A DNA stretch of 64,000 nt, taken from assembly GCF_018219455.1 (NCBI RefSeq), contig NZ_CP056122.1, forward strand, positions 1,984,001 through 2,048,000, given 5' to 3'. Origin of the DNA: Moritella sp. 5. Lineage in GTDB: Bacteria > Pseudomonadota > Gammaproteobacteria > Enterobacterales > Moritellaceae. The translations under genes were made by a program, and so were the position numbers. The notes below the pieces were generated by a model, which worked only from the letters and a program-made list of their open reading frames with translations, was not told the origin of the DNA and made no database searches. Positions 1-9,672 of the stretch are shown here, piece by piece. Every line of letters begins with the position of its first letter. The first letter of the stretch is position 1.

Positions 1-217
1 AACCGATCACAATTTCGTTTAAATACGGCACATCTTGTAAATGATTAATAATATTAGGCAGTGCTTTCCCTTCCAACTCTGAGAATAGTGATGGGAGAAT
101 TAACGACATAGGACGCAGTTTTGAAAATTCAGTGAGTTCTGCTTCCATTGCTTCTAATGGACGCTGGTTTAGGTTATGCAGTGTTGTAATTACACCATTT
201 TGATAAAAATCAGCCAT
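1..217 (-). CDS. Glycosyltransferase, N-terminal part (cut by window edge)
   Basis: The first 72 codons of a minus-strand gene are visible, beginning MADFYQNGVITTLHNL and ending PYLNEIVIG at the window edge. An AGGAAGG ribosome site lies just before the ATG. The text resembles the N-terminus of family 2-like glycosyltransferases related to glucosyl/mannosyl-3-phosphoglycerate synthases, which transfer a sugar to phosphoglycerate. The upstream gene on the same strand (glycerate kinase plus sugar-phosphoglycerate phosphatase) fits one pathway for a glycosylglycerate compatible solute. The catalytic DxD region is outside the window, so the exact substrate is inference. Confidence 0.6.
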   Translation of the reverse strand, partial: MADFYQNGVITTLHNLNQRPLEAMEAELTEFSKLRPMSLILPSLFSELEGKALPNIINHLQDVPYLNEIVIG

Positions 218-270
218 GATAAACCTTCCTTAAATATTTGAATCGAAGTATTGAATTGATGTTTCAAAAT

Positions 271-2109
271 TCAAACTGTTGTTAGTTCAAACTCAGGTAA
301 TACCTTCGGTAATAGTTTGGGTGGCCGCTCAGGTAATACCTTCGGTAATAATTTTGCTAACACCTCAGCCCAGCCTGTTGGTCCTGTATTCTTACTCGTG
401 ATTAAGCACTGTTTACGTTTTAATTTTGGTGGGATATGCACTGGAGATAAAATGATTGCGGCATATTGCGCAGCTTCTAACATGGCAATATCATTGTTCC
501 CATCACCGACTGCAATAGAGTAAGTCGTTTGCTGTGGGTTAAATAATTTAAATTGATTCATTAACCAATTCATTGCTTTGCCTTTGTTACAATCGCCACA
601 AACATGCAGGAAACGTCCGCCTTCTAAAATCGTCGCGCCTTGTTTCTTTAAGTGTTGGATGAACACTTGTTTCTGAGCTGCGTTACCTTTCCAGAGTACG
701 GGTTCGCCATATTGTCTTTGACTTGCAAGCGCTGCGCTTGCCTCATCTAACCCTGTCGCATCAACAATGTCGTTAATTGTCATTGTATCCATATTTGTGA
801 ACAGCTCTGTCAGCTGTGCTGGTACTGTTTGTAATAGTGATAACCAATGTTCGCGTGAATGAACAAGGGATTTAACCCAGTAACCATCTTGTTGTATTGT
901 ACCGATAGGTTGGTGGCTAAAGTAGTTAACTGGGATGTAAATAGCAGCGCCATTTTCAACAATAAAAGGCCCATTTAAATCTAACTGTTTTCTTAGTTCG
1001 AGTAATTCGGCATAGGTTTTACTGGTATTTGGAATAACGGGTATTGCCGCGCGCTTTAATTTGGCAAGGGTACTTAATGCGGGTGTGAAGCTGTAGTTGT
1101 CATGATCGAGCAAGGTTCCATCAAGATCTGTAAAAATGGCAGGGTAATGATCAAGCTGCATTGACTGAGGACTGTATGAATGCACTATGTTGCGGCTACT
1201 GTCCATTTCAAAAACCCAATTGCATAATGCCGGTAATGTCGTTAACCCATGTTCAGTAAGTCGCTGGAAATAGGCGGTAAACAGCTTTATCTCAGATTCA
1301 TTCATGACACGATTGAGTGGGGACTTGACTGTAAGCGCCTGCTGCTTTAATTTTAATTCTTGCTCTAGCCGCCATTGGTAAACGGTATTAAAACTTGGTG
1401 CTTTAAGCATGACTAACATATCAAGTCGTTCATAAAGCGCAGCGTAGTGATGTTTGATTTGGTTGTTCACATAGCGACGCCAAACACCGTATTTGTCTTT
1501 CGTTGCTTCAAGATTGTTGACGGGTTCTAATAGTGCCTCATCTGTTTGTGCTTGTACGCCTAAGCACCAACCTTCTAGAATAATGACATCGACAGCGCCG
1601 TGAATCACTGGCCACTCTGATTCAGGGTACGGGTTATCGGTGGTTTTATTAAACCGAGGTAGGGCAACTGGTGTTGATTTATTGTTAGCGGATCGCAACT
1701 TATCTAATGTGCTGTGTGCGAGCGATAAATTATGTGTTCCTGGCACGCCACGGGTTTGTAATAGGTGGTGCTCATGCTCAGACAGATTTTTACGTTGCTG
1801 GTGGCTATAATAAAAATCATCGAGAGAGAGAACCGCAACATTCATTTTATAGGCGCTGGTTAAATAGGTCGAGAGATAATCGGCGAGTGTTGATTTACCC
1901 GAGCCTTGGCAGCCATTAATACCAATTAGAACAGGTGCTTGTTTGTTATTTATGCGGTCAATATCTGTTACCGCACTGTTTATTGCACTATACTGGTGCG
2001 CTCTGATTGCCGATATGAGCCCTGTGTACCATTTTGCAGCATCGGTTAAATAAGCGGTTTTTAGCTTATTACGCTCAATAAATGCGGTTAGTTGTGGGTT
2101 TGTTATCAT
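271..2109 (-). CDS. Glycerate kinase-like / mannosyl-3-phosphoglycerate phosphatase-like fusion
   Basis: This 612-residue protein has two enzyme halves. Residues about 60-290 form a P-loop kinase (GINGCQGSGKST, then LSLDDFYYS and LEGWCLG), as in eukaryote-type D-glycerate 3-kinase. Residues about 325-590 form a HAD-IIB phosphatase (FTDLDGTLLDHD, PNTSKT, VENGAAIYIP, GDGNNDIAML) like mannosyl-3-phosphoglycerate phosphatase. Together they could make phosphoglycerate and remove phosphate from glycosyl-phosphoglycerate, with the sugar transfer done by the glycosyltransferase 53 bases downstream. A near-perfect repeat (PKLLPKVLPE) ends the protein, matching a tandem DNA repeat at about 290-345. An AAGGA site precedes the ATG. 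Domain calls are strong; the precise sugar is not known. Confidence 0.8.
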   Translation of the reverse strand: MITNPQLTAFIERNKLKTAYLTDAAKWYTGLISAIRAHQYSAINSAVTDIDRINNKQAPVLIGINGCQGSGKSTLADYLSTYLTSAYKMNVAVLSLDDFYYSHQQRKNLSEHEHHLLQTRGVPGTHNLSLAHSTLDKLRSANNKSTPVALPRFNKTTDNPYPESEWPVIHGAVDVIILEGWCLGVQAQTDEALLEPVNNLEATKDKYGVWRRYVNNQIKHHYAALYERLDMLVMLKAPSFNTVYQWRLEQELKLKQQALTVKSPLNRVMNESEIKLFTAYFQRLTEHGLTTLPALCNWVFEMDSSRNIVHSYSPQSMQLDHYPAIFTDLDGTLLDHDNYSFTPALSTLAKLKRAAIPVIPNTSKTYAELLELRKQLDLNGPFIVENGAAIYIPVNYFSHQPIGTIQQDGYWVKSLVHSREHWLSLLQTVPAQLTELFTNMDTMTINDIVDATGLDEASAALASQRQYGEPVLWKGNAAQKQVFIQHLKKQGATILEGGRFLHVCGDCNKGKAMNWLMNQFKLFNPQQTTYSIAVGDGNNDIAMLEAAQYAAIILSPVHIPPKLKRKQCLITSKNTGPTGWAEVLAKLLPKVLPERPPKLLPKVLPEFELTTV

Positions 2110-2351
2110 AATAGCATCCTTGAATGAGCGAATCTTATAATAAATTAATCAATAACCGTGCCAGCTATGGATTAATTTAACAATAAAATACCTCTAAGGT
2201 ATAAGGTTAAGTGTTTCTAGGAGGGATGCTAGGTGATATTTATTGATCTATATCAATTTTTCTGGTCGATATAGGGTATTTCTGTTAACATCGCCGCCTT
2301 AATCTACAGCTCTGGATTTACGTTCTAGTTAGCTCAATGGGGAATAACCAA

Positions 2352-3356
2352 ATGTCAGCACCAATTACTACAAAAAATACCGCTCAAATTACAGTTTGTG
2401 CATTATATAAATTCGTACGTTTAGAGAATTTCGAAGCGTTACGCGCGCCTTTATTAGCAAAAATGGAAAGCCAAGATGTTCGCGGTACGCTGTTATTAGC
2501 GGCCGAGGGTATTAACGGTACAATTGCTGGGCCACAAGCAGGTATTGATGCTGTATTAAGCTTTTTATCTCAAGACCCAAGTCTGGGCGAAATCTCTTTC
2601 AAAGAATCTTATAACGATGAGAATCCGTTCTTACGTACTAAGGTTAAGCTGAAAAAAGAAATCGTAACCATGGGTGTTGAAGGTATTGATCCTAACCAAG
2701 TTGTTGGTACATATGTAAAACCGAAAGATTGGAATGCACTTATTTCTGATCCTGAAGTGATTTTGATTGATACACGTAACGACTATGAAATTGAGATCGG
2801 TACATTCCAAAACGCTGTAAACCCGAATACTGCGACTTTCCGTGAATTCCCTGAGTATGTGAAAAACAACTTGGACAAAGAAAAACACAAGAAAGTAGCG
2901 ATGTATTGTACAGGTGGTATCCGTTGTGAAAAATCGACAGCTTATTTAAAAGAGCAAGGTTTTGACGAAGTTTACCACTTAGATGGCGGTATTCTTAAGT
3001 ATCTTGAAGAAGTGCCAAAAGAAGAAACGATGTGGGAAGGTGAGTGCTTTGTATTCGATGGCCGTGTTTCTGTAAACCACGACTTAGAACAAGGTGAATG
3101 TGACCAATGCTTCGCTTGTCGTTACCCGTTAACACAAGATGAACTGCAAAGTGAGCATTACGTGAAAGGCCTTAGCTGTCACCGTTGTCATGATCAAGTG
3201 ACAGATGAACAGCGTAGCCGTTTTGCTGAGCGTGAACGTCAAATGGAACTCGCTGAAAAACGTGGTGAGTCACACATTGGTGGTGAAATTAAACACATCA
3301 TTGATGAACGTCGCGTAGAAAAAGCAAAGAAAAAAGCTGAGCAAAACGCGAAGTAA
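2352..3356 (+). CDS. trhO: tRNA uridine(34) hydroxylase TrhO (YceA family, rhodanese domain)
   Basis: TrhO makes 5-hydroxyuridine at the wobble position of tRNA, using prephenate-linked or oxygen-dependent chemistry in the cytoplasm. The protein shows the N-terminal ferredoxin-like part ([12 protein letters not shown]), a rhodanese domain with the active-site loop [11 protein letters not shown], and a C-terminal Cys-rich segment ([17 protein letters not shown]). Length (334 residues) is near the E. coli protein (350). I chose the ATG at 2352 because GGGG lies 8 bases before it; an in-frame ATG at 2337 has no good ribosome site. The gene stands alone and ends in a stem-loop. The last about 100 bases and the downstream region are duplicated near 10.1 kb. 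Confidence 0.95.
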   Translation: MSAPITTKNTAQITVCALYKFVRLENFEALRAPLLAKMESQDVRGTLLLAAEGINGTIAGPQAGIDAVLSFLSQDPSLGEISFKESYNDENPFLRTKVKLKKEIVTMGVEGIDPNQVVGTYVKPKDWNALISDPEVILIDTRNDYEIEIGTFQNAVNPNTATFREFPEYVKNNLDKEKHKKVAMYCTGGIRCEKSTAYLKEQGFDEVYHLDGGILKYLEEVPKEETMWEGECFVFDGRVSVNHDLEQGECDQCFACRYPLTQDELQSEHYVKGLSCHRCHDQVTDEQRSRFAERERQMELAEKRGESHIGGEIKHIIDERRVEKAKKKAEQNAK

Positions 3357-3401
3357 TATTTGGGTTATAAATACTTAAATAAGCTAATAAACGCTTAGAA
3401 T

Positions 3402-3452
3402 AAAAACCGCTGGTTAGGTTACTTGGAATGGTAATTTACTCGCGGTTTTTTA
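3402..3452 (+). terminator. Stem-loop after trhO
   Basis: AAAAACCGC at 3402 pairs with GCGGTTTTTT at 3442, followed by T-rich sequence; the loop is long and may hold a second small stem. The same element is copied at about 10229-10283. Confidence 0.6.
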
Positions 3453-3578
3453 TTATCTGCAGTTTGAGGTTATTATTTGTAATTAATCGTGTATTTGGTA
3501 CTGTTTATGATAATGAAATTAAACTGGAACTCACGTTATACGTCATTCCGTATAACAACCTGTTAGGTGGATAAAACG

Positions 3579-4298
3579 ATGCCATACACATTATCACACG
3601 CAGTAGTCGCACTACCTGTATCAGTCATTGCGCGGGGAAAGGTTCCGCTTGCTGCAATGGTTGTTGGAAGCATGTCACCAGACTTCCCATATCTTTTCGC
3701 TCTTAATCCAACAGAAGCGCCTGGGCATTCAGAGCTCGGGGTGCTTATTTATTGTCTTCTTCCGTCACTTTTAATGTTACTTGTTTGGTATCGGTGGATC
3801 GAGGGGCCAACTCTAGAGCTGTTTCGGTTGCCGCGAAGGGATTGGTCATTCGGAAAGTCTTCGTATCTTTTAGTCGTGTTTGGGGTATTGCTCGGTGCAT
3901 ACAGTCATGTGCTGTGGGATGCGACGAGTCATTTTGACGGTTCGTTAGTTGTGAACAGTGAGTTCTGGAACAGAAAAATATTTTCGTTGCCCATGTACAA
4001 GTTGAACCAATACGGCGGGGGTATATTTGGGCTAGCGGCTTTGTTTGTGTGGTACGTGTTTTCGGTCAGTCAGAATCGCCAAGAAAAATATCAGGGTCGG
4101 TTACTCGCAGGTGTGCTTATGTATTCTATAAGTATTGCTTTTTTTGTCTTATTGGCAAATATTGTGCATGGCTCGACGGTTATTATTGAGTACGCAGTTC
4201 GTTCTGCCATTGGGGTGATTGTGGGAGGTATTTGTGGAATGTGTATGTACGCATTTATGGTACATTTACAGGCCGATAAAAAATATTATAACGAATGA
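3579..4298 (+). CDS. DUF4184 family membrane protein
   Basis: The 239-residue product starts MPYTLSHAVVALPV and contains GSMSPDFPYLF, the hallmark start of DUF4184 proteins, distantly related to membrane-bound metal-dependent hydrolase-like proteins. Conserved His/Asp positions (LSHA, SPDFPY, YSHVLWDATSHFDG) may bind metal. About six membrane segments follow, so it should sit in the inner membrane. AGGTGG precedes the ATG at 3579, which is preferred to an in-frame ATG 12 bases upstream. It appears monocistronic. No reaction is known for the family; only the family call is firm. Confidence 0.75.
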   Translation: MPYTLSHAVVALPVSVIARGKVPLAAMVVGSMSPDFPYLFALNPTEAPGHSELGVLIYCLLPSLLMLLVWYRWIEGPTLELFRLPRRDWSFGKSSYLLVVFGVLLGAYSHVLWDATSHFDGSLVVNSEFWNRKIFSLPMYKLNQYGGGIFGLAALFVWYVFSVSQNRQEKYQGRLLAGVLMYSISIAFFVLLANIVHGSTVIIEYAVRSAIGVIVGGICGMCMYAFMVHLQADKKYYNE

Positions 4299-4577
4299 AT
4301 TACACTGTTTTTGCGTCAAGTCGCGCTGGCTTGGAGCCGAGCGCTCTACGGCTAATTCAAACTTGCCCTTATTCACAGTTTAGTGTTTTAGATTTGCCTT
4401 ACTTTTTCTTGTATGAAAAGATGTTACCTGTTTTTCATACACTAGCGGAACACTCTTAATATCAACGATAAATGGATGTTAACTCTATCATTTAGTCCAT
4501 AAAAGTGTATTTCGCTATATCATTGGTATAATTTTTCTAACTTTTATTTGAAATTGAAGTAGCCAGGAATCAGCAGC

Positions 4578-5087
4578 ATGCAGATAAAAATTGTGACGGT
4601 ATTTTTGTTAATTGGACTACTAGGATTTCCGGTGATAAGCATGGCCACTGATTTACCTAATCCAGAAGGCGCCGTTATTCTTACTATTAGTGGGAATATC
4701 AGAAATACAAATGCTAATCGTGAGGCTCTGTTTGATCGTCAGATGCTGGAAAAACTTCCACAAACCAAGATCACTACTTATACACCTTGGACAGAAGGGT
4801 TACATGTTTATGAAGGTGTGTTACTAAATGATCTTCTAGAACAAGTGGGGGCTTCGGGCCATAAGCTAGTCGGGAAAGCTTTGAACGATTACCATGCTGA
4901 AATTGATCTGGAAGCACTCAAGGACTACCCAATAATTCTAGCAATAAGAACTGATGGGGCTCTTATGCGTGTGCGTGATAAGGGACCAATCTGGATTATC
5001 TATCCTCTATCTGATTATTCTGAGCTCGATATTACCAAACGCTATGAAGAGATGATTTGGCAGCTTAGCAGCTTGGAAGTGTATTGA
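4578..5087 (+). CDS. Periplasmic pterin-sensor-like protein (sulfite-oxidase fold, PruR type)
   Basis: This 169-residue secreted protein has a signal peptide (VFLLIGLLGFPVISMA) and a molybdopterin-oxidoreductase-like fold: VILTISGNI, YEGVLLNDLLEQVGA, GPIWIIYPLSDY. It contains no cysteine, so it lacks the Mo-ligating Cys of true sulfite oxidases. It overlaps the next gene by one base (TGATG), and that gene encodes a membrane GGDEF-EAL protein. In Agrobacterium and some Vibrio, the PruR-DcpA pair has this layout: PruR binds pterins in the periplasm and biases DcpA between c-di-GMP synthesis and breakdown. Family and context agree; the pterin ligand is inferred. Confidence 0.75.
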   Translation: MQIKIVTVFLLIGLLGFPVISMATDLPNPEGAVILTISGNIRNTNANREALFDRQMLEKLPQTKITTYTPWTEGLHVYEGVLLNDLLEQVGASGHKLVGKALNDYHAEIDLEALKDYPIILAIRTDGALMRVRDKGPIWIIYPLSDYSELDITKRYEEMIWQLSSLEVY

Positions 5088-6994
5088 TGAAGAGGATTAA
5101 ACTTTTTGTCCTTATTTTTGTTGTACTTATGTTTGCTGTTAGTTCTGTCATCAGCACTCAACGTTATACCCAGGTTACTGACATTCTAACTCATTCGATG
5201 AAAACTGTCGGCTGGACAGCTTCTGAGTTGGAACTAGAAATGCTCAAATTCATGCAAGCATTAAGGAGAACAGCCTTAAATGATATGAGTGCTGAAGACT
5301 TACATTTACGTTTCGAACTGCTCTGGAGCAGGGTCGGAGTGTTATCGGTAGGAGAGGAAACCCGCGATTTTCGCAGTCAGCCCGGTGCAATTGAGCTGCT
5401 GAGAAATATCAAACAGCGCTTAGTTGAAATAGAATCAGAGGTACTGAACCTCAAAATGGGTAATCAAAATGCGATAAGGATAGTGCAAGAGCTTAAGCCT
5501 TTACAAACACGAGTGAGAGAATTTAACGTAAATAGTTTCTCCGGGGATAGAGCTTGGGCCGGTCTAAAATATGTTCATAGTCTTCAGAATGACGCCAACA
5601 TTTTTTTGCTCGGTCTATTGCTTAGCGGCTGCATTCTAGTATTGCTGCTAATTCGTGAGAGTGCTGTTAATCGTAAGCAAGCATTACATGACAGCTTGAC
5701 CGGCCTTGCAAACCGCCACTTCTTTCAGCGAGACCTGAAAAAAACTATTACTCATGCTCAGCGTAATAATTCACGTGCGGCTGTTCACATGATCGATATG
5801 AATGGATTCAAGGAGGTAAATGATCGACTAGGGCATGCTGTTGGAGATGCGCTGCTTCAGGAGATCTCCTCGCGTTTAGCACAGAGTGTTTGCTCGTCAG
5901 ATGTTGTCGCGCGTTTGGGGGGGGATGAGTTCGGTATTATTCAAAAACATATTACAAGTTCTGATGAATGCGTTCGGTTGGCGCAGCATATTCACGAACA
6001 GATTAATTGTGAGATAAATATCCACGGTTACCGAGTATATCCGAATGTTAGCATAGGTATCAGTGTTTTTCCTGATGATGCAGAGCATCCTGATAAGCTA
6101 TTGAATAACGCTGATACGGCCATGTACTTTTCCAAAAAAGATGCTGATGTGTGTTATCGATTGTTTGAGCAACAAATGAATGATAGTGTTTTACGTTATA
6201 GGGTATTAGCAGAAAGTTTACAGGTCGCACTACTCCATGATCAGCTTCAGTTAGTCTACCAACCTATAGTTTGCCTCAAGACGAAAAAAATTGTTTTGGT
6301 TGAAGCTTTATTGAGATGGCATCATGAGCAATATGGTTACATTTCACCGCCCGAGGTCGTTTCTATCGCGGAAAAGGCTGGCTTAGCAGAGAAATTAAAT
6401 GAGTGGGTATTACTAAAAGCATGTTCACAAAATATGCTCTGGAGAAAGGCGTGTCTACCATGGATTCAAGTTTCTGTGAATATATCTCCTGCGATGTATA
6501 CGCGATATGATCTTGTGGCTATAGTCAGTCGTACGTTATCCGCCACTGGCTTGCCTGCAGACCAGTTGGTAATCGAAATAACTGAAGACACCACAATGCA
6601 AGATATTGAAAGCTCACCTGGAATACTACATAAGTTACGTCATCTGGGAGTTGAGTTAGCACTGGATGACTTTGGTACTGGTTATTCTTCTCTTAGTCAC
6701 CTCAAAAATATGCCATTTCAGAAACTAAAAATTGATAAAGTCTTTATCCAAGAATTAAGTAATCTTCCTAAAGATATGAGCTTTATTCGAACTATTATCA
6801 ATTTGGCACATGGGCTGGGTATGAAGGTGGTAGCTGAAGGTATCGAACTTATTGAAAATTATGAGGATCTTTATCTAGAAGGTTGTGAGTATGGACAAGG
6901 CTACCTGTTCTATAAGCCCGTGCCAAGCAATGAAATTGAAGATATTTTACAAGAAAATTTGAGTCCTATATATTTTAGTCCACAGGAGTATTAA
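5087..6994 (+). CDS. Membrane diguanylate cyclase / c-di-GMP phosphodiesterase (DcpA-like GGDEF-EAL)
   Basis: The 635-residue protein has an N-terminal membrane helix (about 5-20), a periplasmic helical region (to about 170), a second helix (IFLLGLLLSGCILVLLLI), then GGDEF and EAL domains. The GGDEF motif is intact (RLGGDEFG), and so are the EAL signatures (VEALLRW, ITEDTTMQD, DDFGTGYSS, KIDKVFI), so it could both make and degrade c-di-GMP. It is translationally coupled to the preceding PruR-like gene, whose product should contact the periplasmic part. The GGDEF codons form a run of eight G (5917-5924), a possible slippage site inside the active site. I start at the ATG at 5087; a TTG one codon earlier is possible. 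Confidence 0.9.
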   Translation: MKRIKLFVLIFVVLMFAVSSVISTQRYTQVTDILTHSMKTVGWTASELELEMLKFMQALRRTALNDMSAEDLHLRFELLWSRVGVLSVGEETRDFRSQPGAIELLRNIKQRLVEIESEVLNLKMGNQNAIRIVQELKPLQTRVREFNVNSFSGDRAWAGLKYVHSLQNDANIFLLGLLLSGCILVLLLIRESAVNRKQALHDSLTGLANRHFFQRDLKKTITHAQRNNSRAAVHMIDMNGFKEVNDRLGHAVGDALLQEISSRLAQSVCSSDVVARLGGDEFGIIQKHITSSDECVRLAQHIHEQINCEINIHGYRVYPNVSIGISVFPDDAEHPDKLLNNADTAMYFSKKDADVCYRLFEQQMNDSVLRYRVLAESLQVALLHDQLQLVYQPIVCLKTKKIVLVEALLRWHHEQYGYISPPEVVSIAEKAGLAEKLNEWVLLKACSQNMLWRKACLPWIQVSVNISPAMYTRYDLVAIVSRTLSATGLPADQLVIEITEDTTMQDIESSPGILHKLRHLGVELALDDFGTGYSSLSHLKNMPFQKLKIDKVFIQELSNLPKDMSFIRTIINLAHGLGMKVVAEGIELIENYEDLYLEGCEYGQGYLFYKPVPSNEIEDILQENLSPIYFSPQEY

Positions 6995-7190
6995 CACATA
7001 GCATAGTGCCGAATTTTATTCGCGTATGTATGGAAAACCCGATAATAAAATATATGTGGGTTGTAATCTCTTAGTCCAACTCAGTAGCTAATAGCTACCG
7101 AGTTGCCTCATTGTTTAAGAGATACGAATATAGTGTTGTAAGCCGTTTTAAGTCTGCGTTAGAGGAGACTTGTATTGGTACTACTCGCGT

Positions 7191-9092
7191 TTAACAACTT
7201 AGGCATGAACCTGGTCCCCATCCTTGACCTGACATTGCGTCCTCTATGGCTTGTTGCTCTAGCGCGAGTCTTTCAGCTTCTCTCTGCTGTAAAACTTGTT
7301 CTATAGAAATCGCTGGTAACGGCGCAATGTAACCGATAGGCGTCATGTTTTGATAAAAATAATCAGGGAGCGCGTTATAGAGGTCAAATTTTTCACTTAA
7401 ACACGCCTGTTGTTGTGACTCATTGAATTGGGTTATTGAACAACCTAGTTCATCCCCTCGAGGTCGATAAAATTTACGCTCTGGTAATTCCTGCACAAAA
7501 TAAAAACGATTGTTTTTAATAACCCCCCCATATTGTTTTTCAAATATTTGTGGAGACAGCTGGATAGAAGCTATGTCACCGCGTGTAGCTGGATTGGTAC
7601 TGGAAATATACATGACCATTTGGTTTAAATTAAATGGAGCAAGTGTCGAATATTTCAATGTGATTTCTTCCCGATTACTGACTTTTCTACTCATCAGAGT
7701 TTGGTTAGTTGGCTTATGATAAATAGATATTTCATAATCATATTGATCTTGTTCTCCATAGGTCGTCGAAGCAGTTATTGAGAATTTACCTGTTTGAAAA
7801 GACGGACTATAAACACATTTATCTTCTAGCAGCATATAGAATGGCTGAGGTGGCGCCCATTCATCAGAAGCACAACCATATCGTTGTGTTTCGCCTAAGA
7901 TTATATTGGGTATTTTAGTTAATATTACATTTGCTGCAATGTTCACCGCGAAGATTTTATTGTGAGAACCAGCATTAAATTGATTAGATGCAAGTCCATT
8001 CAAAACTGCCCCAGAGGATAGCATAGACTCGATTTGTCCCGTTGCGGTTAACCACCTAAAAGTTGTATGTAATATTCGCAGAAAATTTGGAGACATTGAT
8101 GTGTGTTTAAACTGATGCGCGACATCATTAAGAATAAGATCTTGTTCGGCTTTATCTAACGAACTAAAGTTATTAAGATCAACCATAAAGATTGATTCGT
8201 TTTCATGAAAGAACACTTTAAAATAGAGAATGAACTGAGCAACATTACGAGTGTAATAGTGCGGTAAAGCAATTCTATGATGTTCCAGTTCCATAATTTC
8301 TGGTACTTGATAGGCTATATACTCTAGTGCATCAACTTCTTCATACCACTTTTGCTCCGTGCTACTGCTGTAGTACTCAACAATAAAAGTTGTGGTGCAC
8401 TGTTCGCATAACTGACGCCCAGTTTGTTTATTTACAATATCTTTAAATATGTCTCCCATTAGGCTTAGTAGTGCCGTGCGTCCAACCCCTTTTTCGGTAT
8501 GATGCTTTAACAACGCAATTAATAGTGTTTTATAGGATTGAGTGATGGGGTTAGCTAAATCTAATGATTCATCAAATTCGCTGACATACAGAATGCTGGG
8601 ATTGTTGGCTTGATATAGCTGCAATAGAAGGGGGTACGAGCCTGGATAGTTTAATGGCGTTGCTTGACCATTACGGGTTAATGTTGCTTTTATAATTGTT
8701 TGGCGCATTAACTCAATACGTTGTTGAGCAAACGCAACCGGTATTCTTAACGGAGTAAAAACGCCATTACCTTGCGCTAACTGAGTATATGAATCTTGCA
8801 AAAATAAGAACATTTGTTGGTATAACGGAGATCCCAATTGGTTTGCTTTTATTTCGGCTGTCGTCCGTAGTGAATATAATGCATGTTCACATTGGCCCTC
8901 ATCCGTAAGACACTCAGTCGCCACTTGCAGTTGTGTCTGAATTAACTTATCAGAATCTTCTGCAGAAAGGGTTGCATGATATTGACCTAAGTCACTACTC
9001 AATATGTACTCTCGCAAATTAGTTGAAAGAGGATTAGCTTGTGCGTGGAAAGAAGTCATTAATACAAAAAATAAATTAAAAAAATTCTTCAT
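7191..9092 (-). CDS. Large secreted protein of unknown function
   Basis: I do not recognise this 633-residue protein. It starts with a signal peptide (MKNFFNLFFVLMTSFHAQA), so it is exported. The middle is mixed helix with pairs of cysteines (CEQC; others spread along the chain). The C-terminal third looks beta-rich (SITASTTYGEQDQYDYEIS), and a short charged helix rich in Q/E/A precedes the end GWGPGSCLSC. No catalytic motif is visible. It is flanked by non-coding DNA on both sides, so no operon partner hints at a role. The ATG is the only reasonable start before the signal sequence. Confidence 0.6.
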   Translation of the reverse strand: MKNFFNLFFVLMTSFHAQANPLSTNLREYILSSDLGQYHATLSAEDSDKLIQTQLQVATECLTDEGQCEHALYSLRTTAEIKANQLGSPLYQQMFLFLQDSYTQLAQGNGVFTPLRIPVAFAQQRIELMRQTIIKATLTRNGQATPLNYPGSYPLLLQLYQANNPSILYVSEFDESLDLANPITQSYKTLLIALLKHHTEKGVGRTALLSLMGDIFKDIVNKQTGRQLCEQCTTTFIVEYYSSSTEQKWYEEVDALEYIAYQVPEIMELEHHRIALPHYYTRNVAQFILYFKVFFHENESIFMVDLNNFSSLDKAEQDLILNDVAHQFKHTSMSPNFLRILHTTFRWLTATGQIESMLSSGAVLNGLASNQFNAGSHNKIFAVNIAANVILTKIPNIILGETQRYGCASDEWAPPQPFYMLLEDKCVYSPSFQTGKFSITASTTYGEQDQYDYEISIYHKPTNQTLMSRKVSNREEITLKYSTLAPFNLNQMVMYISSTNPATRGDIASIQLSPQIFEKQYGGVIKNNRFYFVQELPERKFYRPRGDELGCSITQFNESQQQACLSEKFDLYNALPDYFYQNMTPIGYIAPLPAISIEQVLQQREAERLALEQQAIEDAMSGQGWGPGSCLSC

Positions 9093-9672
9093 GTTATATA
9101 TTTTATACTCGATATTTTAAGATACTTAGGCGAATCTATATTTAGATCCGTCTGGCTATATTATTTCCAATATTAATTACATAGTTAAATAAACTTTTAA
9201 CTTACTAATTTATAATAGAAAAATTATTTATGTATTTTCATGCACAAGCTAGCATAAATGAAAATTTAATTACGTAGTTTTATTTGGTTGTTTTTTGAGC
9301 GAAGTTGAATTTAAGTCTTTTGTATTGGTTTTATTTCTTTTAAATGTTTTAACGCATATTTAATAAATAAAACAAACCGAAATGTTGGGTTTTAATTGTC
9401 AATATATATTTTATATTTAATTTAACGATTATTAATATGAGTAATTATTCTACTTTATTTACTTTTTATTCTGAGGAACGAATATATCGAGCATTATGAT
9501 GAAGTTTTAATTTATAAATCAGTGGTTTTAGCTTGACAAGTAAGGCTGGGATAGCAAGGATAAAACGACTAGCTTAAACTTAGGTAGTCGTGCTTCAAGT
9601 TATTTCTGTAGCATTTGAAACACTAATCTATATTTACTGTGTCACCCATAGAATCCTCAAGGAATAGGTCTA
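9093..9672. other. AT-rich intergenic region without a visible gene
   Basis: About 580 bases of very AT-rich DNA separate the divergent orphan gene and the small repeat-protein gene. I see no convincing reading frame. An AAGGAATAG ribosome site for the small gene lies at its right end. Promoters of both genes must be here but no clear -35/-10 pair stands out. Confidence 0.5.

Noticed and set aside
1707-1919. Open frames on the plus strand inside the kinase-phosphatase gene
   Set aside because: They are opposite-strand shadows of a well-supported gene and have no ribosome site or family features. The same holds for frames opposite gyrA, nrdB and the RND permease.
4299-4577. Possible small RNA or gene between the DUF4184 and PruR-like genes
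   Set aside because: The stretch shows neither a reading frame with a ribosome site nor a stable promoter-terminator pair.
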